This document shows positions 35,016-46,300 of a stretch of DNA of 64,000 nt, one piece after another. This DNA comes from Leuctra nigra. Its lineage: Eukaryota; Arthropoda; Insecta; Plecoptera; Leuctridae. Location of the stretch: assembly GCA_934045905.1 (NCBI GenBank), contig OW203762.1, positions 53,097,411-53,161,410 on the forward strand, given 5' to 3'. The number at the start of each line of letters is the position of its first letter. Within the stretch, counting starts at the first letter, position 1. The translations under genes were made by a program, and so were the position numbers. The notes beneath the pieces are model-generated. The model did no database searches. It was given only the letters and a program-made list of their open reading frames with translations, and was not told where the DNA came from.

Positions 35016-38000
35016 GTGAGTTGTATCTAGAAACTTGTCAAAAGTAGTTTAGGTATACACAAAACAAACACATCAACCTCGTTAGTTAGTTCTGGCTAAT
35101 TAATAGCGTTATGTGTTCTAATTAACCGGCGCTATTAGGCTCGTGTGACGTCACATCGATGGTGAGGCGGTAAAGTGGGTCGTGTAGTCACGGGAGAGTA
35201 GAAACACTACACTCTTCATTTAAACGACGATCCTCTGTCAAATTATTGCAATTCGATTACATAATTACATAATGATGCTATTATGTACGGGAAAGATGGG
35301 TCAATTCTGTCCCGTTTCAGGGCCTATACACTCGGACATTACATTATGACCAGTAAAAATAAGTAATCTCTAGAATGTAACATTAGAATTGTAGTGTAGA
35401 TAGCACATAAACGTAGAAATGAGCACATTACGTTTAAATCTGATAAACTGGATGAGTAAATATGTTCCATTTCACTAACATCAAGTAGTACTTGATCTCC
35501 CGCTTGGTGAAACCCGGCTGAATGGAGGCTTCCAGGACCGCGTCGTCCTGTGAGGATTTCGTAATAAACTCATTCCAGTGGACTCGGAAGATTATTTAAT
35601 AGAAGTGTTTTGTTCACCGTGCATTATGTATATTTGCTTTGCTGCTACCTCAGAGTGTATAAGTTATTCCACAAACTAAACTAACAGACTAAAGGCGGGG
35701 CTTTTGGTCCGCCCGGAGGCTTAGCGTCTCTCGGCTGTTGTCGTCCTGCTGCTGCTGCGAGCAGAGAAATGTAAGAAGCAGTGCTATTGAATTACTCCGA
35801 GAAAGAATGAAACAGCTTGGCCATGTGGCTGGTCATCGTCGCACGATTTCAGACGATTTACTGACCATTCCATTAGATGCTATGGGGCGGAAATTATACC
35901 ACACTTAGTTACCAACTTATTTAGTGGTTAGAGAAAACAGAAGTTTCTTTTACAAAATGCAGCGTGGTATCGAGTTTTGAAATAACCTTATAACCAAAAG
36001 AGTGCTTCTCTAAATTTAATTACAAAAATTACTAAAACTATAAAAAAAGTGCGAGCGATACTGTTAAATTTTGCATGTTCATTGCGATCAACATTTTAAG
36101 AGTTTATTTTATCAGACCAATCGGTCAAGAGCTCCAAACGTGGTTAAGCTTTACGGTCATTTTATGCTTTTTCACAATATTGTAAAATTTAATCAAATAC
36201 ATTTTTCTATTCATTTACTCGTGCTATATTCTTTTCTTTTCAAGGTATATTATAGAGCAGTAATATTCAAACGCATATTATTCGCATACAATACGAAGGC
36301 TCGCTTTTCAAGGCGTTACACAGAATGTCTTCCTAGTTAAAAGCACTGACGACGAGTTAAAAGTATTGTATAGGGTTGTTTCATGTTATTTTCACTTCAT
36401 GTTCATAATTTTAAATTGTTATTCTTATTTGATGTTGTTGTTATACTGTGTCCAAGTGGCAATCATTTTATTATGACAGTGTTTTATTATTATTAATGAA
36501 AGTTTTCTCTCTACATACATTTTATCTTATTATCATATCCTTACAAATTCTTATTTTTTGGATTTGAATGAAATAAATGATAACATCTATTAAAGCAGAG
36601 CAACTGTCTGAACCATGTTTTGCGATTTCTACAAATTGTTTGGAGTAATTTTAAGCGGAGTCTTTGTGAAAGTTACAGTTTGTATGATCTTTGTTCTTAT
36701 CGACGAAACACCTGGGAAATTAAATCCACCAACCAGCTCCGAAGTTGAGACTTTCAACTACCACCGTTCTGTTTGCATTTAGGAACACAATAACAATAAA
36801 CATGGTGGCATAATTTAATCTTTATTTAGCGCCTCGAATTAAGGCCAGGTAATTCAGCAGGCAGATGAGAACTAATGCATGTGGCAGGGCATGCAATGGA
36901 CTTGCTAGGTTTACCTTGCGAAAGACTACAGAGAAGTATGAACTCGTAAATAGTAAGTTAGTGGGTTTTCAACAAGTTAAATCTCCTGCACAGTTTATGT
37001 GTTGAACCGAATAAGTCGTAAGGATTAATCCGCGAAACCAGTCGTATGGATATAGCGCGCAGGCGGGCAGCGGTGTGCCATTGCAAGGGTCTGGTTGTGT
37101 AAATCAGGGGATTAGTCGGGGTTGGAGTTACATCTCTAATGCTGTTTGCAGCCGCGGTCGGCGCCACCATCGCGGCTCTTACATGCATACAGCGCGGAAT
37201 AATGGATACATACACCATACTTGAAACCTCGATTCAATATTAGGTGACATTTTTGTTTCAACTATTAGTGTTTGACGTTTTTAGTATTAGGTCAGGACAA
37301 GGGGACATTTTGGAAGAACAAGTTGTAGGGAACCACGTTGAAGTCTGTAACAAGAATCGTTCTGTTTTACATTGTCGATTCGAGCCACAGCTGATTAGAG
37401 ACATTTGTTTCATCCATCAGGAATAATAAATTGTCTGATAATGTATTAACAACTTATCAGACAGATAACACGTCAAAGTGTAGCTTATGTAATTGGCACG
37501 CGCTAAAATACGCGCTCTTGCCATTTTCCTTTGGCAATTCTCGTTCTTTTGTTCTCCCTCGTGATTCGTAAATGTTAATATTTAATCCTCTGCTGGCGAC
37601 GCGAGGCCGGTCAAAGTTCGCACCGTGCGCGCATCTTCGGATACTACTGCATTCTGTAGGTACATCATTGATGAATAGCAAACACGGAGCAAACTTTTAC
37701 AAATGAAAAACCGAATGCAAAATTAATTCTCAATTTCCATGAAAAAATCGTGATTACTGATCGGGAAAAAGCCAACAGTCAAATCCATACTCTAGGCACT
37801 TTCGCATGAAACGGAACGAAATTGAGAGAGGGCTGACATGTTTCCCTAGGCTTAAATTATTCACAGAAGAGGGCAGGGAAATCGGAAAGTATAATTATTG
37901 TAACTAATTCTGATTTTGATTTACATTTGAAATGCTTTTCATTTCATCGTGAAGCTAACCACCCTGTCATGCGCAATACATTAGCTAGTAATCACTTGAC

Positions 38001-39169
38001 TTGAAAGTTCTATCCAAAGCTCGGCGTCTCCGCCAAGTTGTTACCTGGAAAATGTTAAAGTGTTTCCGCCACTAAACAAGTAAAGCTCATTTCTTTGACC
38101 CCTTTCCAATCTCCGGTATTGCAAAAGGGGGACGGCTGTAGCCAAGCCATTGGGGATACACACATCATCCCTCCCCCTCCCGCCCCCGCGAGACCACTTA
38201 TCTCTTGCACACTCATTCCCATGCTAAATAGTGGAGCCAGCCGGGAAGCGAACCCTCGCTCTTCCAATCTCGCTAAGACTTCAGACCTTCCCTCATCTCA
38301 GACTGAATGTTCGCGGCAAGGCGCCAAGATAATGGAAAACGCCTCCAACCGGCGCTCAACGTCCTTGAGACTTTGTTGTGACGTCATCATATCTGACCAA
38401 CCGAGCTGCAGGCGCTGCGATATCTTGCGTCATCATCGTGATTGGTGCATGCCATTTTCTCGCCGGCTAACGGATTTTCTTGCGCTCAAGAAGGGAGGAT
38501 AAATGCAGATTGCTTCGACATATTTCCTCCATTCAGGGGAACTTACATTATGTCTACGGGGAGAATTTACTAAATAAGTTTCACAATTTATAACCCACTC
38601 TGTACACGTGTGACAAAGTTTGTGTACACGATTTTCCTGATTACTGTGCAATTTGTAAGCCCCGCGGAGAAAGAAATATTAATTGCTTATTATACGAGAA
38701 GTTGCAGTGGATCGAGGCGAGGACTGGCGAGCGCGAGTTACGAATATGCCATTAAAGACATCTGATTAAAAGTTTCTCCAGTTTCAGGTGCAGGGGTTTA
38801 TAATTACGACATCGCTCTATTATTATTGCACCCGGCAAACTTCTTGCACAGCATTATCATGTACATGCATGGGAAATTAGCTGTATTGAGCGCTGACGTG
38901 ACGTTGGGCGCCAACTTGTCAAGGCGGGTTTAGTTGAGAGCACAAATGTAACAACTAGTCCCTCAGCCTCTCGCATCGCGTCCAACTCTCGTCTGTCGTG
39001 TGTTGTATAATATCCTCACACAGTTTGAAAGTTATTTATGTCACGTCAATCGCGTGCTATGGTAAAAGTGCACCGCAACATGCATCTGGCACGACGGCGT
39101 CTCCATGAATAATGTATGCGAGGAACACAAGGGACTCATGGAACCGAACCAGAAGATAAATATACATAT
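35016..39169. other. Non-coding stretch downstream of Gld, nothing firm
   Basis: No recognisable gene. The + strand 135-codon frame at 38095-38502 and other short frames lack domains. A low-copy dispersed repeat end (36245-36345) is listed separately. Confidence 0.45.
36245..36345 (+). repeat. Dispersed repeat end, related to 63875-63962
   Basis: The segment from 'acgcatattattcgcatac' through 'aatacgaagg...cttcctagtt' aligns with 'cagcatattaatttacatgc' through 'aatacaaagg...tttcctagtt' at 63.9 kb. The similarity is moderate and fades to the left. It is probably the terminus of an old repeat family. Confidence 0.4.
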
Positions 39170-39175
39170 TTTATT
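39170..39175 (-). terminator. Gld: Polyadenylation signal AATAAA of Gld
   Basis: AATAAA on the - strand, about 90 bases past the Gld stop codon at 39266, with T/A-rich sequence following. It is the first canonical signal downstream of the stop. Confidence 0.6.
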
Positions 39176-39265
39176 CGATGTTATATTAATCAAAACTACA
39201 AAATGAGAACAAACTTGAAAAGAGATGAAGCGTGAAAACTCTCCGCGATGTTTATCGCAGTGAGT

Positions 39266-40814
39266 TCAGGGGTTTCTTCTGGAGGTTTCTGCGGGTGGGT
39301 TTCTTCGAGGTGCAGTTGACTTCTCTGGCGTGAAGGTTTCTCTGACGTCGACCTCAGGATCGATCTCCAGGTCTGGTTCTTGGCCCTCGACGTAACCTGG
39401 GCTGCTTGTCGGTGGCTGCTGAGGCGTGGAGCCTGGGGGAGGTCGTGGGTAAGGCGAGGAGCCTGGGGGAGGTCGCGGGTAAGGCGGACGACTGCCTGGA
39501 GGAGGGCCGTGGTGGTTATGGTTATGCATTCCGGGACTGTGATGATGAGGATAGTTTCCTGGACCGTGGTGATGTGGGAACCCGCCAGGAGGAGGATGAC
39601 ATCCAGGATGATGTCCAGGACCCACGTGACCTGGACGTACTGGAGGAGGTGGCAAGGTTGGACGGGGGACGTCGGAGGCTCCTCCGAATCTGTTCCCGAG
39701 GTCTGGACTTGCGGGAACGTTGCCCAACCAGCGCTTCTTGATCATGTCAACGCCCTTCTCGGCGATCATCATGCAGGGGGCGTTGGTGTTGCCGGACACG
39801 ACCTTGGGCATGATGGAGGCGTCCATGACGCGCAGCTTCTTGATGCCGTGGACCATGAGCTCGGGACTGACGACGGCGGACTTGTCTGTTGATGGCCCCA
39901 TCTTGCAGCTGCCGGCCTGGTGGTTCTCCGGGCCGGTCGAGTGACGCACGGCGCACTCCCAGTACTTGTCCGAGCCGAACTCCGAGCCGGGTTTCACACA
40001 CGGCTTGATCGGCGTGCGATCCAACTCAAAGCCGTATTGCTCGCGCAGGACACGCGTGTTGCCGAGCTTCACGGCGATCTTGCACGCCTCCACCAGCGTG
40101 TTCACGTCCTTCTCGTTCGTCAAGTAGTTGGGGAAGATGAGCGGATCGGCCAGAGGGTTCTTGGAGGCTAACTTGATGTAGCCGCGACTCTCCGGGTGAA
40201 GCACGACGGGCGAGAAACTGATGTGACGCAGTTTGTGCGGCGAGTCGGGATCCTCCACCTCGTGGTAGTTGCCAGTGCGCGCGCAGTTCGCCAGATGTCC
40301 GGCGAAGAACATCTGCACGTCGGGGTCGTCGCCGGACTTGGCGGCGAACTTGGAGTTGATCTTGGCGGTGACTTGCGACAGTCCGGTGCTCGACATCGGT
40401 CCCTTGCGATTCAGCATGTAGTCCATCGCCGACGCCCACGTGAGCTCCTGATGCGCGGTCTGATTCTTCATCGTGAAGTCTATGTAGAAGGCGACGTGGT
40501 TGTGGAGGTTGCGACCCACGCCCGGCAGATCGAGGATCACGGGAATGCCGACCTCCTTCAAGTGCTCCTTGGGACCGACGCCGGAGAGTAGGAGCAGCTG
40601 CGGGGAGTTGACGGCGCCGCCGGACACGACGACCTCCTTCTTGACGCGCGCCGACTGCTTCTTGCCGTTGCGCATGAACTCCACGCCGGTCACCTCCTTG
40701 GTCGAGGGGTCGATGACGATCTTGGTGGCGGTGGAGTTGAGGAGGATGTGGAGGTTCGGGCGATGCTTCACCGGCCGTAAGAACGCCCGTGCTGTGCTCA
40801 TGCGAGACCCGTTC
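39266..40814 (-). CDS. Gld: Gld coding exon 4 (catalytic core and C-terminal tail)
   Basis: Acceptor atttattgcag|GAACGG. The exon runs 1549 bases to the stop at 39266. It encodes [14 protein letters not shown], signature 2, the substrate domain, the HQAGSCKMG active-site block, MIAEKG, and then a low-complexity tail. The tail has [16 protein letters not shown] clusters, two PYPRPPPGS repeats (from a 30-bp tandem duplication at about 39430-39490) and an acidic/basic end. Putative N-glycosylation sequons (NST, NQT) fit a secreted protein. Confidence 0.92.
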
Positions 40815-43800
40815 CTGCAATAAATCACGTTATTAATAAACTCCAGCTAGCAATACTCTTGAAGAAAGTGCGCCGGCAACCGGTAATAAAATACATTATT
40901 AAAGCTGATGACAATGAATGATTGGGTGTAGTTTGTACCAGTAAATCAGTTACCCGCTGGAGTTGCAATAAATTAATAATTATCTGGCTGGACTCAGCCG
41001 CACACTCTTTGCCCAACATTTATCACCATTATTCCTCCCCGTGCGTTGAAATATTTAATGTTGAAAGATCGGTTATCGATCTTGTTCTCGGGACGCTGGC
41101 GAGACTTTAGAGTCTCAAGAACTTTTGCAGAAGAAAAATGATCATCCGGATATTATTTCAATACATTATTTTATTTAAAAGGAAATGTTGGCATTAATAT
41201 TTGAATAAGTTTGCGCTTTGCCCAGCTGAAAGGTTGAAGGTTATCATTGATTCTGCAGAGAAGTGAAAGACTCAATGTATCACGCGCACTCACTGATTGT
41301 TGGTCTGCGTGATGGCGAAGCCGCTGTGCTGCGCGCCGTTCAGGTCCTTGTTGATGGGGTAGCCCAGCTCGGCGCCGGCGCTCAGGATCGCCTCGGCCAG
41401 TGGCGGATGGTCGGGGAACTGCTGCACGGGCATGGGACCGCCGATGCCGTGGAACTTGGCGTCCACCAGCGAGCCGATCTGCCTGTTGTCCTCGGACTTG
41501 AGGAAGTAGGGGAGGACGTCGGACCAGCCCCAGCCGACGTTGCCCAACTCCTTCCACCGCTCATAGTCGCGAGGGTGACCGCGCAAGTACATCATGCCGT
41601 TGAGCACGCTGCAGCCGCCGAGCACCTGCACATCAACACATCAACACATCAACATGGCACCTGCACATCAACACATCAACATGGCACCTGCACATCAACA
41701 CATCAACATGGAACCTGCACATCAACACATCAACATGGAACCTGCACATCAACACATCAACATGGCACCTGCACATCAACATGCCCATCAACATGGCACC
41801 TAAACATCAACACATCAACATGGCACCTGCACATCAACATGCCCATCAACATGGCACCTAAACATCAACATGGCACATGTTAATATTTCAAGTTCAAGTT
41901 CAAGTATCTTTATTTTGTCAATTAGGTACATTTACAAAAATGGCGGTATTTATTGTTTTATATTAATTAACAAATGGTCTTCCATACAACCATGTTGTAG
42001 ATGACGTGTTGTCTCAGTGGTTGGTTCTCCTGAGAAACAACTCCTGAGAACACGAGTCTTATTTGTTAACTGATCCTCTCCTCAGATAATTGTGTTGTAA
42101 ACATGTCCTTATCTATAATTGATATAGGTCAGTCCGGTCAAAGATTATGTAGATATAGATCTGGATGGCGATTAATTTAAGAATGCTAGTCAATGGAGGA
42201 GTCTAGTTGGTGCGCACTTTGTTCTAATAATCAGATTACTCTGACTCTGAGAAGAAAGTCGATTTCTTGGAAACACTCCACGTCTCATTCCAAGTGGCCA
42301 TAATCCCTCTCGGTTCACTGTATCGGTGTTTCTATTGAATTAGAACCTCATCCTTCATTGTCTTCAGACCTCTGTGCTTATCTCCATACGCAGAAGGTAC
42401 GAGACGAGGATTGTGCATTAATGCGCCCCGTATCGTCTCTGAATCGATCTGCGGAGGCTGAAAGTGAGGACGCTAAGTGCGACATCTCTGCCTATGAATC
42501 TCGTGTTAATTACTCTGCACTGCGCGCTATTCCGAGTGCGTTTTGCAGCGTCATTATGGTAATTATTCACGGCGTTGTGACAATCACATAACGCCGACAG
42601 TCACGAAGTGCGTGACGACTGCGGAAGGGAAGGTCAGTGTTGAGCGAGTCGCAGGTGAATCGCAATTGAACTTTGACTGCGAGGACCCGGGCTCGAACTC
42701 GCGTGCGGCGAACAAATTGAAATTGCAACATCTTTCCAGTGAAACAAAATACAGAGTACACAGAACCTCACGAAAATTACAGTTTCGAATTACTTTTGAG
42801 GTATTATTCTACGAACACTTTGTTTTTTGAACTACGATCTCAATTTCAATACGCTGTTGGTTTAAAGCACACGCCACGCTATTGTCTTAGTTCAGCAAAT
42901 AGTTGTGGACGGAATTGTTTGATTGATTAATGATTCGCATTAATTTACATCATTAACGGTTGAGAGATTCACATTCGCAGTGTTTGTCGATCATTAGCGA
43001 TTGTAATTGAATATAAAGATTTGCATTAGGCATATTAAATTATGATCGACGTCAATTCCAAGTTCATGTCTGATGAAATATAGAATAGGTCAGCTGCACT
43101 ATAAGGTAAACACGGGAGATAATATTTCTTAAATATCGCTTTAACTTTTGAACCATTCAAGTTATGAAATATGTGGAAAATAATTATAGTATAGCAATTT
43201 TTAGCTATCTTAGCAACACCAACTTAAAAGACAATAAGTTGTGCCGAAACTCCTGGAAAATATGAAAAATATAAATATTTCAGGTTTTCCATGAGTTTGG
43301 ACACAAATATTGTAATGTACAAGCTGGTGTTTATATTGCTAAGGTCGACTACAAAATTAGCCACGCTTATAATTTTTTCACATTCTTCGTAAATTGAATA
43401 GTACAATAGTTACCTATGGCGTGTGTATGAAATATTATCTCAAATATTTGCTTGAGTACAGCCGATTCTTCATCCAATGTTTATTTATGTGGTAGGAATG
43501 AAGGTCGATGAATGACGCGATGAGTTGACTTACCTTCCCCCTTGTCCACTGACACCTCTTCTCCGGGTATCCTAGGCACGCTTTCTGCTCGGGCTGCGTC
43601 TTGTACTTCCAGTCCAGCTCTGTGCCCCAGTAGTTGATGACCATGGAGGGCACGGTGGCCCCCGGAGGTTCATCGCCCCCCGCCTCCAGCAGCAGCACCT
43701 TCCAGTCCGCGATCTCCGACAACCTGCTGGCGGCGACGGCGCCCGACGACCCTCCGCCGATCACGATGAAGTCGTACTCGGGGTCGTGCACGAGGGGGCT

Positions 43801-44270
43801 CTCGACGCGGCCACACGGGTCAAGCAGGTCGCACTGGGTACGCAGGAATGTGTCCAAGAGGCCCATGAAGAGCACGAACTGACTGCCTCCACATGTGTTG
43901 GCCAGAGTCGGGCCCACGAAGTACGTGGGACAAGCGCAACCGGCCTGTGGACGAAGTTCAAAGTAACGTCATTCGCACAAGCTGTCAGATAATATCACTC
44001 GAAAACCTTCCCAGTATATTTTGCGAGAGCGTAAAAACAAGACAATATCATAATAAATAATTGGATGTTAGAGGTCAAAGTTAAGAATGAGATCTTCAAG
44101 CAAGTGAAACCAAGTGGAATTTATTGCAATAACAAAGGTTGTCGAGTGGTTTACTAGATGTTGAAGGTGTGTGAGTTTGTACAGTGATGTGATGAGAAAG
44201 CAATAAGGAAGTGCTGTATGACTGAGCCGCCTCTATGAAGACGTGTTACCTGCATCTGAAGATGCTCCAT
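39266..44270 (-). CDS. Gld: Glucose dehydrogenase (FAD, quinone) - GMC oxidoreductase; whole gene, four coding exons
   Basis: Spliced CDS: 44270-44250, 43944-43534, 41625-41294 and 40814-39266, 2313 bases, 770 residues, frame kept at every GT-AG junction. GMC enzymes use FAD to oxidise alcohols or sugars; insect Gld oxidises glucose to gluconolactone, and roles in cuticle, immunity and reproduction are known in flies. Visible features: the insect-Gld N-terminal segment [10 protein letters not shown] (18-27) with the hydrophobic QFVLFMGLL; the dinucleotide-binding loop GGGSSG (70-75); GMC signature 1 around [14 protein letters not shown] (147-160); signature 2 [16 protein letters not shown] (320-335); the active-site block [14 protein letters not shown] with catalytic His553; and GNTNAP with Asn599 as its partner. 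The core ends near residue 625. About 140 further Pro/His/Gly-rich residues follow, where other family members usually stop. The coding exons are much more GC-rich than the flanks. Confidence 0.9.
40815..41293 (-). other. Gld: Gld intron 3
   Basis: 479-base GT-AG intron (gtgagt ... ttattgcag), AT-rich, with no internal feature recognised. Confidence 0.85.
41294..41625 (-). CDS. Gld: Gld coding exon 3 (GMC signature 1)
   Basis: The acceptor gatgtgcag|GTG and donor AATCA|gtgagt give 332 bases. It begins [16 protein letters not shown], completing [13 protein letters not shown] with exon 2, and ends ...[10 protein letters not shown] with a split codon completed by exon 4. The acceptor lies at the edge of a 27-bp minisatellite and lacks a normal pyrimidine tract. 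Confidence 0.9.
41626..41880. repeat. 27-bp minisatellite abutting the Gld exon-3 splice acceptor
   Basis: The unit catcaacatggcacctgcac + atcaaca recurs every 27 bp at 41654, 41681, 41708, 41735 and 41762, then becomes variant units to 41880. It contains a 9-bp subrepeat (acatcaaca). On the - strand several units include ttgatgtgcag|gt, the same sequence as the true exon-3 acceptor. Confidence 0.9.
41889..41945 (-). mobile_element. LINE 3'-end remnant with (CTTGAA)n tail
   Basis: Read on the - strand, the sequence ends ...acaaaataaagatacttgaa followed by two more CTTGAA-like units. An AATAAA and a short tandem tail at the 3' end are typical of CR1/Jockey-like LINEs. Coding sequence upstream is not recognisable, so only the tail is called. 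Confidence 0.4.
43534..43944 (-). CDS. Gld: Gld coding exon 2 (FAD-binding N-terminus)
   Basis: Bounded by tccacag|GCC and GGGAAG|gtaagt, 411 bases, 137 codons, phase 0 at both ends. It encodes [20 protein letters not shown] and the Rossmann segment [20 protein letters not shown], followed by [12 protein letters not shown] with the acidic residue that binds the FAD ribose, and ends CQWTRGK. Confidence 0.9.
43945..44249 (-). other. Gld: Gld intron 1
   Basis: Proposed 305-base GT-AG intron between coding exons 1 and 2. It depends on the provisional first exon. Confidence 0.5.
44250..44270 (-). CDS. Gld: Gld coding exon 1 (proposed start)
   Basis: ATG at 44270 opens MEHLQMQ, which ends exactly at CAG|GTAACA (phase 0) and joins the acceptor at 43945. 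An in-frame TGA lies four codons upstream, so no longer start is possible in this exon. A second ATG at 44255 is an alternative. A short first coding exon is usual for insect Gld, but without RNA evidence the start is provisional. Confidence 0.5.
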
Positions 44271-44579
44271 GTCTGCGACGTGTCAAGACGAGTCCTAGTC
44301 AACAGCTCTTGACGATGCGAGGCGCTGACCACACTCGAGTTGTTCCTCTTCGACCGACTGTGCAGACGGCGCGGGATGGAATGAGCCTCGAGCCGACCGA
44401 CGTGCAAGCGAGGCCAACAGATGAGGGGTCAAGAATCTTACATCACGTCACGTGGGATTCGAAGAAATGACCCGTGAATTTCAAGAACCAGATCGCTTGG
44501 ACCGAAGCGCGTTGATAAATGTACCAATTATCATCGTTGCGAAAAAATATATTTGAAGTGTATGAATTAATTTAAAAAA

Positions 44580-44908
44580 AAAGAACTATTGAGTTGAAAT
44601 AATATTATAATAATAATAATCTTTCTCCCGGTTCCAAGAGTTGGGTCGGGGGGTGGCGAGGCCACCATTTACTAGGGCCCGGACTCCTAAGCTAGCTGGC
44701 CAGGCTTGGCTCTGTTACTGATATTACTGATATGAAAATAATAAAGTATACATTTGCTGGTATTATTATCAAATAACTTGTCTGTGTTGACTATTAGTTT
44801 AACTCGGTGTGGATATTTCTGTTTTGCTTTTATTACATTTTTGATGGTTTTTTTCCAGTTGGGTAATTCTATGTAAATTGGTACAACCATAAAATAGAAA
44901 CTGCACAT
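44580..44908 (-). mobile_element. Degenerate LINE 3' end
   Basis: A 73-codon - strand frame (44687-44908) containing ELPNWKKTIKNVIKAKQKYP resembles the C-terminal tail of LINE ORF2 proteins. It is followed by a 3' segment with a hairpin (ggtggcctcgccacc) and CCCCCC, then an ATT-repeat tail. The hairpin-plus-C-run arrangement matches the tails at 14.7 kb and 55.9 kb. The N-terminal and RT parts are missing. Confidence 0.45.
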
Positions 44909-45970
44909 TCATTCTATTTTCCAACGAACTCTGAGCCACTTCCTTGTTGCATGCTTCACACGGCAGTATATTCTAATGAGACGACCATGCAGCTAATGGC
45001 TTTTAAATACGTCCCGTCGATCGCATCTCCTCTGGCACTGGACTCGTAATCTTTGCTTTATCTTAATGGCACTCACAGTTAGGACCACCATCGGAATAAC
45101 CAACTCATTCGCAGCAAATGATATGAGATTCCGCAAGAGACAATTCAGATATGTTATGAGTTGCTTTTTGATCAATCACATTACATATCTGTTGATGATG
45201 TATAACAACAGGTAACTATAAGAAGAAAAGAAAAGGAAAACAACAAAAATTCAGGGAAATTCAGAAATTCAAATTACACGTGAAACCTTTAGGAAACCAG
45301 AGCCATATAAATAATAATTACTGAATTAGTAGTATATTGCAAGAAGGGAAATTTATTTTCACAAACGTTCTAAGAATCAAATTGTTACTTAAATTTGATT
45401 ATTCATTTTATTAATAAAATAATAATTGTGGCTGCGCAACTGGGTTTTACTTCGGTCTACGTCATAACTAAGATTCCTACTAACTTAAATAAAATGAAAT
45501 GTCCGATCAACTTGGATTGCATAAGAAGATGATCCGTTATTGCATTGGCCTTGAATGTCAATCCCGGCGCACCGAGATGCTGTGAAGTACACATTGCAGA
45601 AGTATACGCGGCTTTGTTTCATTTCACCGGCAATCTGTTTTCAGACATTCATCTTAGTCACATCTCCGACCAAAAGTTGAATCAATTTCGGGGGAAAAGC
45701 GACGCGGCGCCTCATATTTATGAGCGAAAAGAAAGTAAAAAGTTCTGTAAAAAGTTTTTTAATTGTTTTGTGTTGACAACACTTTTGATGCGTATAGAGC
45801 CACTTTTGACGAAAAGTTTTTATTTAAAAGTAAAAAAGGAGGAAATAAAGGACACATAGGAAACACTCAGCTGATTCTATAAGTCTAACTTTTGACGCTT
45901 GGAAATGCAATTAGAGTGAAATGTTTCTCTGGGCCGGTACGAATGAGCGGTGAGATGCCTCCCTGCGTGT

Positions 45971-46100
45971 GTGCGAGTGAGAGGTGAGATCTCTATCGCA
46001 CGTGAGCGAGTGAGAGGTGAGATGTCTATCGCACGTGAGCGAGTGAGAGGTGAGATGTCTATCGCACGTGAGCGAGTGAGAGGTGAGATGTCTATCGCAC
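45971..46100. repeat. 33-bp tandem repeat, about four copies
   Basis: The unit gtgagcgagtgagaggtgag + atgtctatcgcac recurs with almost no variation. Because 33 is a multiple of three, open frames appear on both strands across it. Confidence 0.9.
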
Positions 46101-46282
46101 GCTGCTTGATGACTTGGACTTATCCCATGGTCGCGACCTCTGAATCTTTGTTCGCCTCCAAGACCTCGGCAAAACCCAACTCGCCGCGACGACGAGGATA
46201 AAACTGAGTTATGCCTGATCGTATTATCCTCCTGCACCATCTCTGCACTTCCATTACCTGCCAGGAGTTGCAAATTGATTTA

Positions 46283-46300
46283 CCCCCCCCCCCCCCCCCC
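46283..46300. repeat. Poly-C run
   Basis: Eighteen consecutive C residues. Confidence 0.9.

Larger units (their letters stand above)
41626..43533 (-). other. Gld: Gld intron 2
   Basis: 1908-base intron starting gtaagt. Its 3' end is a 27-bp minisatellite (41626-41880), preceded in transcription order by a LINE tail (41889-41945). The rest (about 41950-43530) is plain AT-rich sequence with short frames only. Confidence 0.85.

Noticed and set aside
38095..38502. 135-codon + strand frame
   Set aside because: Low-complexity stretches, no known motif, and no promoter or splice context.
39380..40823. Long + strand and alternate-frame - strand frames (131-264 codons) over Gld exon 4
   Set aside because: They are shadows of the GC-rich Gld coding sequence; only the frame with GMC motifs is conserved.
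41263..41883. 206-codon + strand frame
   Set aside because: It is antisense of Gld exon 3 joined to the in-frame 27-bp minisatellite.
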